Shown piece after piece: positions 1 through 6,823 of a stretch of 16,301 nt of DNA (positions are counted from its first letter, which is position 1; the number at the start of each line of letters is the position of its first letter). The notes below the pieces were generated by a model, which saw only the letters and a list, made by a program, of their open reading frames with translations, was not told the DNA's origin and ran no database searches. A program made the translations under genes and the position numbers. This DNA is from ZLKRG08 sp046048895 (GTDB taxonomy: Bacteria; Actinomycetota; Actinomycetes; Nanopelagicales; Nanopelagicaceae): positions 1 through 16,301 of the forward strand of contig JBJOFF010000016.1 of the NCBI GenBank assembly GCA_046048895.1. The letters run 5' to 3'.

Positions 1-547
1 GCATGCTGGCGTTCAGGCGGAAGTTAAATCAATTACCGATCGCGCCATGGCCGGAGAATTGGATTTTAAGGAATCATTGCAAGCCAGAGTTCAGTTGCTA
101 AAGGGATTGCCAATAAATGTTCTAGAAGATGTTCAAACCCAAATCACTCTAACTAAAGGCGCCAAAGAGCTAATCCTTGAAATCAAAGAGGCTGGAGACG
201 AGATTGCTGTGATCTCAGGTGGATTCCTTGAGGTAATTACTCCTCTTATGCATGAACTAGGAATTGAATATTTCCAAGCTAATAGCTTTGAGGTTCAGAA
301 CGGTGTACTGACTGGCACCATCGCAGGAGAAATTATTGATCGCAAAGCGAAAGCAGATTACCTGAATAAACTTGCGCTGCATTTTCAACCTACAACTACA
401 TATGCTATTGGCGATGGCGCAAATGATATTGATATGGTTAAACAAGCAGATATTGGAATAGCTTTCTGCGCAAAAGCTGCCTTAAATGAAGTTGCAGATC
501 ATGTGATTACAAATCGGGACTTACGAGAAATCCTTAAATTTCTATAA
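1..547 (+). CDS. serB: Phosphoserine phosphatase SerB (5' end outside window)
   Basis: This HAD-superfamily enzyme removes phosphate from O-phosphoserine, the last step of serine synthesis in the cytosol. The reading frame is open from the first complete codon at base 2, so the ATG at 47 is an internal methionine and not the start. About 181 residues are visible. Counting from the Met at 47, HAD motif II is AVISGG (Ser57), the conserved lysine lies in DRKAK (Lys100), and motif III/IV is GDGANDIDM (Asp123, Asp127). The nucleophile motif DxDxT should lie roughly 20 residues upstream of the visible part and is cut off, as is any N-terminal ACT domain. It is the only + strand gene here. Its TAA stop (545-547) lies inside the last codons of the convergent hisG. 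The family call is firm; the full length is unknown. Confidence 0.93.
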   Translation, partial: HAGVQAEVKSITDRAMAGELDFKESLQARVQLLKGLPINVLEDVQTQITLTKGAKELILEIKEAGDEIAVISGGFLEVITPLMHELGIEYFQANSFEVQNGVLTGTIAGEIIDRKAKADYLNKLALHFQPTTTYAIGDGANDIDMVKQADIGIAFCAKAALNEVADHVITNRDLREILKFL

Positions 548-1384
548 TCGACACGCGTGAATATCGGTTACTAAAATGCCTCGAGCGCCTATCGCCCAAA
601 GTTCATCCATGACTCTATTGGTATCTTTTTTAAGGACCATGGCACGAACCGCTGACCAATTCTCTTTTGCTAATGGTGAAATAGTCGGTGATTCCAACCC
701 TGGAGTAAGCGCGCAGGCGCGATCAAGATTGCTCTTCTCGATATCGTAATCTAGTAAAACATACTGTCGAGCTATAACTACCCCGGACAAACGCCTCTGC
801 AATGTTTCAAATTCGGAAACTACCGGCGCACCTTTTCGCTTAATTAAAATTGCTTCGCTTTTAAGGATTGGGTCACCAAACATCTCTAGCCCTGCTTGCC
901 TTAGCGTATTGCCGGTGCTGACTACATCTGCGATTAAATCTGCAACGCCTAATCGAACTGATGATTCAACAGCGCCATCCAAACGAACAATCTCGGCAGA
1001 GATTCCTGCACTCTTTAAATAATTATTAACTAACCCTGGATATGCAGAGGCAACGCGCTTTCCAGAAATTTTCTTCAAATCCCAGCTAGAACCATTCGGT
1101 GCGGCGAAGCGAAATGTTGATGCGCCAAAATCTAGAGGTAATACTTCTTCTGCTGCTGCCTCGGAGTCAACTAAAAGATCTCGACCAGTAATGCCTGCTT
1201 GCAATTCCCCGCTACCGACGTAGAGTGCAATGTCGCGAGGTCGAAGATAGTAGAACTCGACACCATTCTCGGGATCTGAAAGGACTAAATCACGAGCATC
1301 GGTACGCTGACGATATCCAGCCTCTTTGAGTACTTGAATACTTAATTCGGCCAACGAACCTTTGTTTGGCACTGCAATTTTCAT
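542..1384 (-). CDS. hisG: ATP phosphoribosyltransferase HisG, long form
   Basis: HisG joins ATP and PRPP to give phosphoribosyl-ATP, the committed and feedback-controlled first step of histidine synthesis. The 280-residue length is that of the long, self-sufficient form with a C-terminal ACT-like regulatory domain (about residues 203-280), so no HisZ partner is expected. The periplasmic-binding-like catalytic part opens with MKIAVPNKGSL. The PRPP-binding segment runs from LDGAVESSVRLG to ADVVSTGNTLR (about residues 135-162). The ATG overlaps the hisE stop by one base (TAATG) and has a good Shine-Dalgarno, AAGGAA, at 1390-1395, five bases upstream. The stop is TAG at 542-544, and the last six bases overlap serB on the other strand. 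Histidine feedback on the C-terminal domain is family knowledge, not visible here. Confidence 0.97.
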   Translation of the reverse strand: MKIAVPNKGSLAELSIQVLKEAGYRQRTDARDLVLSDPENGVEFYYLRPRDIALYVGSGELQAGITGRDLLVDSEAAAEEVLPLDFGASTFRFAAPNGSSWDLKKISGKRVASAYPGLVNNYLKSAGISAEIVRLDGAVESSVRLGVADLIADVVSTGNTLRQAGLEMFGDPILKSEAILIKRKGAPVVSEFETLQRRLSGVVIARQYVLLDYDIEKSNLDRACALTPGLESPTISPLAKENWSAVRAMVLKKDTNRVMDELWAIGARGILVTDIHACRL

Positions 1385-1647
1385 TAGAGTTCCTTGTAAA
1401 TGTCTTCTAGAGATAACCCGCGAGCTTTAGCTAAAACTTGCAGATAATAGATTAATTGTGAAATCTCTAGCGCTAATTGCTCATCACTTTGATATTCAGC
1501 AGCAATCCAAACCTCTCCGGCTTCTTCGATAACTTTCTTACCAATCGCGTGAACGCCTTGGTCAATTAAAGAGACTGTCCCAGAGTTGGGATCGTTGCTC
1601 TCAACTTTCTGGCTGATTTCACTCCACAAATCTTCGAATCTCTTCAC
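1384..1647 (-). CDS. hisE: Phosphoribosyl-ATP pyrophosphatase HisE
   Basis: HisE hydrolyses phosphoribosyl-ATP to phosphoribosyl-AMP, the second step of histidine synthesis. The 87-residue protein is a stand-alone HisE with the MazG-like metal-binding helices: EEAGEVWIAAE at residues 41-51 and a second acidic helix around Glu61 in the sequence EISQLIYYLQV. The Gln where many MazG proteins have Asp is what I remember for the mycobacterial HisE (EISQLLYW), so it is probably lineage-typical. The start is a GTG with no clear Shine-Dalgarno; a TAAAAT box ends exactly 6 bases before it (see the promoter entry). It is followed directly by hisG with a one-base overlap, so the two early histidine enzymes are translationally linked. 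The HisI half found in fused HisIE proteins is absent. Confidence 0.95.
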   Translation of the reverse strand: MKRFEDLWSEISQKVESNDPNSGTVSLIDQGVHAIGKKVIEEAGEVWIAAEYQSDEQLALEISQLIYYLQVLAKARGLSLEDIYKEL

Positions 1648-1659
1648 CTGAGAATTTTA
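1648..1659 (-). promoter_or_regulatory. Candidate leaderless promoter of hisE-hisG
   Basis: On the - strand, TAAAAT (1659-1654) matches 5 of 6 bases of the -10 consensus TATAAT. It is followed by exactly six bases and then the GTG start of hisE. No Shine-Dalgarno lies in the 25-base gap after rpe. In actinobacteria a TANNNT box about 6-7 bases before a start codon is the usual sign of a leaderless transcript beginning at the start codon. No convincing -35 box sits at normal spacing: TTGGCA is present, but 22 bases upstream. This is inference from a short motif. Confidence 0.4.
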
Positions 1660-1672
1660 CTAAAGAAAATAC

Positions 1673-2326
1673 TTATCTCGTTGCCAATTCTTTAAGCTGT
1701 TGCACCATCTTGGCGGGATCCGGAGCTTTAAAGACAGCGCTGCCAGCGACGAAAGTATCAGCGCCAGCTTCTCGTGCAATTTCAATGGTATCTATAGAGA
1801 TACCGCCGTCAACTTGTAACCAAATATCTGCATCGCCAATAAAATGACGTGATTTTGAAACTTTATCCATCATATCTGCCATGAATTTCTGGCCACCAAA
1901 ACCAGGCTCAACAGTCATAATTAAAATCATATCTAGATACTCGCGTAGCTCTAAAAGCACAGAAAAGTCGGTCTTCGGCTTGAGCGCAATCGCAGCCCTA
2001 GCGCCCGCAGCTCTGATACCTTTTAGAGTTGCGATGGCATTTGAAGTAGCTTCGTAGTGAATAGTTACGCTCTTGCATCCTGCTTGCGCATAATGAAGCG
2101 CCTGAATATCAGGATCTTCAATCATTAAATGAGCATCAACAGGAATGGGGCTCCTTTTGATTATGCCCTCAGCCGCTTCGAAATCCCACGTTAAATTTGG
2201 AACGAATTTATTATCCATGATATCCAAATGTAGAAGATCGGAAACTGAAGCAATTTTTGCAATCTCTTCATCTAAATGTGTTAAATCAGCATTTAAAATG
2301 CTCGGGGTGATTCTAATTTCGTTCAT
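1673..2326 (-). CDS. rpe: Ribulose-phosphate 3-epimerase Rpe
   Basis: Rpe interconverts ribulose 5-phosphate and xylulose 5-phosphate in the pentose phosphate pathway, in the cytosol. The 217-residue TIM barrel is of normal length. It shows the N-terminal ITPSILNADL, the metal and catalytic residues His33 and Asp35 in LLHLDIMDNKFVPN, His66 in VDAHLMI, the phosphate-gripping loop MTVEPGFGGQ (137-146), and the second catalytic Asp173 in QVDGGI. The ATG at 2326 has a Shine-Dalgarno GGAG (2340-2337) ten bases upstream. Another ATG seven bases earlier is out of frame. It follows rsmB by 15 bases. Its neighbours do not share its pathway, although it supports pentose supply for the PRPP used by HisG; that link is only inference. 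Confidence 0.97.
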   Translation of the reverse strand: MNEIRITPSILNADLTHLDEEIAKIASVSDLLHLDIMDNKFVPNLTWDFEAAEGIIKRSPIPVDAHLMIEDPDIQALHYAQAGCKSVTIHYEATSNAIATLKGIRAAGARAAIALKPKTDFSVLLELREYLDMILIMTVEPGFGGQKFMADMMDKVSKSRHFIGDADIWLQVDGGISIDTIEIAREAGADTFVAGSAVFKAPDPAKMVQQLKELATR

Positions 2327-2341
2327 GGTTCATTATCTCCG

Positions 2342-3649
2342 CTATCTCTTTCGGTAGAGCGCTAAGAACATAGCATCTGTTCCGTGTCGATGAGGCCATA
2401 GTTGCATGTAGCCATTAACGCTCGCATCTCTAAGGTTCTCAGGCAGATAGCTATCCACTTCGATTTTCTCAACGGGTAATTTTTTTTCGAATGTTGCGCA
2501 TTGAACTCGAGTCTCTGCCATATGTGGTGAGCATGTCGCGTAGGCGAAGATGCCGCCAGTTGGCAGAATCGAAATTGCATGGCTAGCTAGCTCATATTGA
2601 AGTTTTGTTAAGGCGGGTAGATCATCAGGCGATCTTCGCCATCTGACTTCTGGGCGTCGACGTAACGCTCCAAGTCCAGTACATGGAACGTCAGCAAGAA
2701 TCGCTCTGGCATTTGTAGAAATTTCGCGACCATCGCCAATACTTACTGTTGAGGTTGGTTTTACTACTTGCTTAACCAACGCCGCTCTCGCAGGTGAAAT
2801 CTCATTTGCATAGAAGACCTCTTCTGCTAAGTAAGAGAGCAGAGCAGCTTTACCGCCTGGACCGGCGCAGAGATCTAACCAAGGCTCACTATGCGCGGCT
2901 GCTTTTGCAAAGGTAATTGCCAAAATCTGGGAACCTTCATCTTGTATTCCGGCTCGACGCTCCTTGATGGCCGCAATCTCATATGGTGCTTCTTCAATAT
3001 GTACTGCGTACTGGGAGTATTTTCCTGGCTCTCCCTTGAAATCAGAGGGCTTACTAAGTCCTGGCCAAGCGACAAGTGTCGGCATGGCAGGAGTGTTATT
3101 AGCGGACAAGAGTGCTTTTAGCTCAGTTAAGTCACCAATGAAATCTCGATAGCTATTTATTATCCACTCTGGATGGCTATATCTGATAGCTAATGAAGAG
3201 ATTGAATCATCTTGAACATCCTCTAAATGCTCATCCAATGTTCGGGCGGAGATTTTTCTCATCAATGCATTCACGAAACTAGCTTTGGATTCGCCGACTA
3301 CTTTGCGTGCAAGATTAACGGTGGCATCAACAGCAGCATGGGTTGGAACTCTCATATCAAACAGTTGATAGGCGCCTAATCGAATAACATCAACAATCCC
3401 AGAATCAACTTCACTCCAACTGCGATCGCTGAATTTTGCTGCAATGTAATCATTTCTGCCGATCTGCCGTATTGACCCATAAAGGAGCTCGGTCGTGAAT
3501 GCCTTATCTCGTTGATCTAGACCACTACTACTCAATCGTTGCGGTAGAAGTAAGTTTGAATACGCACCATTTCGCATCACTTCAGTCAGGACTTCAAAGG
3601 CAATTTGGCGTGGTCGATCCTCAATAATTCTCCGAAATTGTTTACTCAA
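2342..3649 (-). CDS. rsmB: 16S rRNA (cytosine-967-C5)-methyltransferase RsmB
   Basis: RsmB (Fmu/Sun) puts a methyl group from S-adenosylmethionine on C967 of 16S rRNA. The N-terminal roughly 140 residues form the NusB-like RNA-binding domain (RQIAFEVLTEVMRNGAYSNL onward); the rest is the Rossmann-type methyltransferase. With the start chosen here (435 residues), the SAM motif LDLCAGPGGKA is near 258-268. The two cysteines of the m5C mechanism are Cys323 in ADVPCTGLG and Cys373 in YATCSPH. I prefer the TTG at 3649-3647 as start because GGGAG lies six bases before it and the overlap with fmt is then only 8 bases. The ATG at 3679 gives a 445-residue protein but has no good ribosome-binding site and overlaps fmt by 38 bases. 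Stop is TAG. Function is firm; the start is about 65/35 in favour of TTG. Confidence 0.95.
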   Translation of the reverse strand: MSKQFRRIIEDRPRQIAFEVLTEVMRNGAYSNLLLPQRLSSSGLDQRDKAFTTELLYGSIRQIGRNDYIAAKFSDRSWSEVDSGIVDVIRLGAYQLFDMRVPTHAAVDATVNLARKVVGESKASFVNALMRKISARTLDEHLEDVQDDSISSLAIRYSHPEWIINSYRDFIGDLTELKALLSANNTPAMPTLVAWPGLSKPSDFKGEPGKYSQYAVHIEEAPYEIAAIKERRAGIQDEGSQILAITFAKAAAHSEPWLDLCAGPGGKAALLSYLAEEVFYANEISPARAALVKQVVKPTSTVSIGDGREISTNARAILADVPCTGLGALRRRPEVRWRRSPDDLPALTKLQYELASHAISILPTGGIFAYATCSPHMAETRVQCATFEKKLPVEKIEVDSYLPENLRDASVNGYMQLWPHRHGTDAMFLALYRKR

Positions 3650-4517
3650 AACGCTCTCCCGGTTTGAGTTTGAAACCATTTAACCAATCACTAGCCTGCA
3701 TCGTTCGCTTGCCCGCAGGTGTAACCAAAACTAATTGCACTGCACCAGCTGAAGTTCCAACCACACCTTCATTAGTGAGTTCGCCTGGTTGATAATCCCC
3801 AACAGTTATATGTGCTTCATTAATCTTTATCTGCTCTCCACGAATAGTGGTAAATACTCCGGGATTACTGGCGAAAGCTCTGATTTTTCGGCCAATTGAT
3901 TCTGCATCCAAATGCCAATTGATGCGACCCTCTTGCTTTGAAATTTTAGCGGCAATGCTTACTGCTCCACTTTGTGGAGTTGGTTTTGAACCGGATTGAA
4001 TCTTTTCTATTGCGCTTACCAGGGCATCTACTCCGATTATTGAGAGCGCCTTAAAGAGTTCTACTGAATTTGCTCCGTATGGAATTTGATACTCAATCTG
4101 TTCCCATATGGGACCGGTATCCATTCCGGAATCCATTTGGAAAACGGTAACGCCGCTCGCTTTATCTCCGGCTTCAATCGCTCGTTGAACCGGCGCCGCT
4201 CCGCGCCATTTTGGAAGTAAGGAGAAGTGCAAGTTAATTCCACCAAACGTTGGTATCGAGAGAGTCTCTGCTTTTAAAATTCTGCCATATCCAATAGTTA
4301 TGAGCAGATCTGAGCCAGTAATAATCTGGGCTAATTCTGTTTCGTTATTAGGCTTCAAAGCATCTGGAAATAATTTGGCGATTGGAGATGCCTTCAATTG
4401 CTTGCCACGTCCAGCAGGACGGTCCGGTTGGGTAACTATTGTTACTTGATGTTCACTCTTTAATCTCTCAATACTGGCTAGCGCGACATCCGGCGTCGCT
4501 GCAATAACCAACTTCAT
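3642..4517 (-). CDS. fmt: Methionyl-tRNA formyltransferase Fmt
   Basis: Fmt transfers the formyl group of 10-formyl-tetrahydrofolate to initiator methionyl-tRNA. At 291 residues it is a little shorter than the usual roughly 310. The N-terminal formyltransferase fold starts MKLVIAATPDVALASIERL. The active-site triad is visible as Asn95 and His97 in GGINLHFSLLPKWRGAAP and Asp133 in QMDSGMDTGPI. The C-terminal tRNA-binding OB-like domain begins near residue 205. The ATG overlaps the def stop by one base (TAATG) and has AAAGG six bases upstream inside the def tail, so def and fmt are translationally coupled. This fits their linked roles: formylating the start methionine and removing the formyl group again. 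Confidence 0.97.
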   Translation of the reverse strand: MKLVIAATPDVALASIERLKSEHQVTIVTQPDRPAGRGKQLKASPIAKLFPDALKPNNETELAQIITGSDLLITIGYGRILKAETLSIPTFGGINLHFSLLPKWRGAAPVQRAIEAGDKASGVTVFQMDSGMDTGPIWEQIEYQIPYGANSVELFKALSIIGVDALVSAIEKIQSGSKPTPQSGAVSIAAKISKQEGRINWHLDAESIGRKIRAFASNPGVFTTIRGEQIKINEAHITVGDYQPGELTNEGVVGTSAGAVQLVLVTPAGKRTMQASDWLNGFKLKPGERFE

Positions 4518-5077
4518 TAATTACCTTTGCCAAAGGTGCTGTGAGGAGATACTTTAATAATTGGTTCCGCGCCATTGCTACTAGCTAACCCAAACCATTC
4601 AGATTCACGTATCTCTTTCATGGCAGCCTTTCGATCATCGCTACCCAGTCGATCAATAAAGAGTATTCCATCTAGATGATCTGTTTCATGCTGTAAAGCA
4701 CGAGCCAGAAATTCAGTTCCTTCGATAATTACTGGATCTCCATACATATTAAAACCTTTGGCTACCGCACGCATTGCTCTTGGGGTGTTATATCGCAACT
4801 CCGGGAAAGATAGGCATCCCTCTTCGCCATCTTGAAGTTCATCCGATAGATCTAAAATTGGATTTACGAGATGTCCTACCTCATCTTCAACATCCCAAGT
4901 AAAGACTCGTAGTGGCACTCCAATTTGAGGTGCCGCTAAGCCTGCTCCAGGGGCATCCTGCATAGTTTCAATTAGATCCTTAACCAATTTACGGAGCTCT
5001 TTATCAAAAGAAGTTACCGGCTGTGCTGGTGTAGTAAGCACTGGATCACCAAAGAGTCTAATTGGTTGGATTGACAT
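4517..5077 (-). CDS. def: Peptide deformylase Def
   Basis: Def removes the N-formyl group from nascent proteins at the ribosome, using a metal ion (usually Fe2+). All three family motifs are intact in the 186 residues: GAGLAAPQIG (44-53), EGCLS with metal ligand Cys88, and QHETDHLDG with His130, catalytic Glu131 and His134. The C-terminal tail beyond residue 150 is somewhat longer than in the E. coli protein, which is common in actinobacteria. Its start follows the longest gap of the window (45 bases) and lacks a well-spaced Shine-Dalgarno; a TAGAAT box ends six bases before the ATG. It overlaps fmt by one base. Confidence 0.97.
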   Translation of the reverse strand: MSIQPIRLFGDPVLTTPAQPVTSFDKELRKLVKDLIETMQDAPGAGLAAPQIGVPLRVFTWDVEDEVGHLVNPILDLSDELQDGEEGCLSFPELRYNTPRAMRAVAKGFNMYGDPVIIEGTEFLARALQHETDHLDGILFIDRLGSDDRKAAMKEIRESEWFGLASSNGAEPIIKVSPHSTFGKGN

Positions 5078-5089
5078 GGCTAAATTCTA
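5078..5089 (-). promoter_or_regulatory. Candidate leaderless promoter of def-fmt
   Basis: On the - strand, TAGAAT (5089-5084) matches 5 of 6 bases of TATAAT, and exactly six bases separate it from the def ATG. The only purine-rich stretch, AGG, sits inside or before this box, too far to act as a normal ribosome-binding site. It lies in the 45-base priA-def gap, the longest gap here. The same gap holds a 5-bp stem (5094-5098 with 5105-5109, six-base loop) that is too weak to call a terminator. No good -35 box is seen. Inference from a short motif. Confidence 0.42.
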
Positions 5090-5122
5090 CCTGAGTCTAT
5101 GCAAAGACTTGAATTAAGCACT

Positions 5123-6820
5123 TTAACCTAAAAGATATGGGTCTACTCTTAATTTGAGCAAACTCTTGCCACTCATAGATCGCTTCTTTTGATATTGGTA
5201 CATGAAAGCTATTACCTGTTTTGCGCTCTTTAGAGAAAAGAAAATTGAAATCACACCTGAACCTAAATGCAGAATTCGGGTATCCATAGGTAAACGACCC
5301 TCTCTAAGAGATGCCAATAGACCAGCGTAAATACGCTCTGAATCTTCACTCTTTAAGAGTATATGTCTTTGAAATGGCGGCAGCTGCGCATCCTCTAACT
5401 CAGTCAAGAGTCTTCGAATTAGCAACGTTAGATTCCACTTGATCAAAGAATTGACCACTGGATGTTCGGCTCTTTCAACGATAAGTACATTCCCTTTTGC
5501 GCAGGCGCTATATCTAAAAACAGTGGTTAGAAATCGTTCTTCGCTTCGCATATCAGAACCTAGATTTAGCCCCTCCAAGAAAAGCACCCCGCTATATTCC
5601 AAATCTGGTGCTGATCCAATTGTTGAAAGCACAATAGATTGTTTTGGAACCTCTCCGAAGATTTCCTTGTCTGATGTGGCGATATGTATTGCGGTATTTA
5701 CAAAACTTTTTCCAAACTCCTCTGCAATTCTCTCAATACCTCTACCCAATAGGTAGATTCGCTCTGATTTGCAGTAATTGCAACGCCAATCTGAATATTC
5801 TTTTATACAGATTACACAGTGCGGAGCGCTGGATTTAGTGGCCTTAGTTAACTTACCTCCACAAGAACATTTGGCGATATTGCGACAGGCAGCGCAACTT
5901 AGAGCCAATCCATATCCTTTGCTTGGTGCAATCACAAGCACTGGACCCTTTGTTAACAAAGTTTTAAATTCCTTAATTAACGCACTGGGTATTAGCTCAC
6001 CTTGAATTGATGGCTTGGCGGTAACCTTCAAATTCCCAGAACTTTTCTTAAAAGTGACATAGCCTGAATCCAATAACTTAGACATCTCGTATGATGGCGA
6101 ATATCCAATAAAGAGTAAATTTTCGCTTAAAATTTCTGATCTAAGTAGCGCTACATCTCTGCTATTAAAACCTGGACTCTTTAGTTCATAGTGATGCTCG
6201 GAATCTTCACGCAACACAATCAGATTTTGGTAACGAATTGGCGAGAGTACGCCTCCTCTGGCTGCAACTTCATAACCTTCGCCTTCTAACTCGGAGATTA
6301 ATCTGGCTTCAGGGACAATTAACAATGTGGAACCACTTTTGGCAATTCGACTTACCACCTCTCTAAGTGCTGACACTTCAGATTGATTAGGGGGTAATTG
6401 CAGATAACTACGTTTTCCTGAGCCAACTTTTCTGAACGAATCGGTGCTTGTGGTTCGGTATTTAGTTACAAAACGGAGTACATCAAAAATCGGTACCGCC
6501 CACCGATCGGCAACCGCTTTATAAAGCGCCAAGTGTTCTGGAGATATATATGGGCCCTTAGCGCCACGATTTATCGTTGAAATCTTTGAGAGCGCTGAAT
6601 TTTCGCTGCGCTTAGTGATTAGACCAAGGCAGTTGCGACCATTGAAGGGAACCGATACCCAGTCTCCAGCTGCTAAATCAAATTTGGCCGGTAACGAATA
6701 ATCAAATTCATAATCAAGATGAAAGACGCCAGTATCTACCAATACTGAAAGATATGGACTACTGCTTGCAAGTGTGGCTTTACCTACGCGCTCACTTTTT
6801 AATTTAAGTGGCGTGGCCAT
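5123..6820 (-). CDS. priA: Probable PriA (primosomal protein N'), helicase motifs degenerate
   Basis: PriA recognises stalled forks and recombination intermediates and reloads the replisome. The 565-residue protein has the N-terminal 3'-DNA-end-binding domain (about 22-110, with VFHLDYEFDYSLP). It also has eight cysteines of the two zinc-binding clusters (309, 312, 318, 320, 335, 338, 347, 350) and the C-terminal domain ending in RVDPYLLG. The ATPase motifs are lost. The Walker A region reads KSGSTLLIVPEAR near residue 161, without GxGKT. The DEEH box is replaced by REDSEHHYEL near 204, although the following NSRDVALLRSE still matches the conserved RDVA element. Actinobacterial PriA proteins are known to lack a working helicase, so this is probably a binding and scaffold protein. 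It is shorter than the mycobacterial protein (about 655). It starts three bases after metK with no Shine-Dalgarno, so translation is probably coupled. Confidence 0.9.
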   Translation of the reverse strand: MATPLKLKSERVGKATLASSSPYLSVLVDTGVFHLDYEFDYSLPAKFDLAAGDWVSVPFNGRNCLGLITKRSENSALSKISTINRGAKGPYISPEHLALYKAVADRWAVPIFDVLRFVTKYRTTSTDSFRKVGSGKRSYLQLPPNQSEVSALREVVSRIAKSGSTLLIVPEARLISELEGEGYEVAARGGVLSPIRYQNLIVLREDSEHHYELKSPGFNSRDVALLRSEILSENLLFIGYSPSYEMSKLLDSGYVTFKKSSGNLKVTAKPSIQGELIPSALIKEFKTLLTKGPVLVIAPSKGYGLALSCAACRNIAKCSCGGKLTKATKSSAPHCVICIKEYSDWRCNYCKSERIYLLGRGIERIAEEFGKSFVNTAIHIATSDKEIFGEVPKQSIVLSTIGSAPDLEYSGVLFLEGLNLGSDMRSEERFLTTVFRYSACAKGNVLIVERAEHPVVNSLIKWNLTLLIRRLLTELEDAQLPPFQRHILLKSEDSERIYAGLLASLREGRLPMDTRILHLGSGVISIFFSLKSAKQVIAFMYQYQKKRSMSGKSLLKLRVDPYLLG

Positions 6821-6823
6821 CGG

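Noticed and set aside
47..49. ATG at 47 as the start of the phosphatase gene
   Set aside because: The frame is open upstream and the upstream residues (HAGVQAEVKSITDRA) continue the SerB fold; the catalytic DxDxT motif must lie further upstream, outside the window.
526..543. Inverted repeat AGAAAT/ATTTCT with a six-base loop at the end of serB
   Set aside because: The stem has one G-C pair and no following T-run, so it does not look like a terminator.
552..559. Palindrome CACGCGTG near the serB-hisG junction
   Set aside because: It lies in conserved hisG C-terminal codons, is only eight bases long, and has no repeat partner that I could see.
5094..5109. Five-base stem (AGTCT/AGACT) in the priA-def gap as terminator or regulator
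   Set aside because: Too short, with no T-run on the transcribed strand; chance occurrence is likely.
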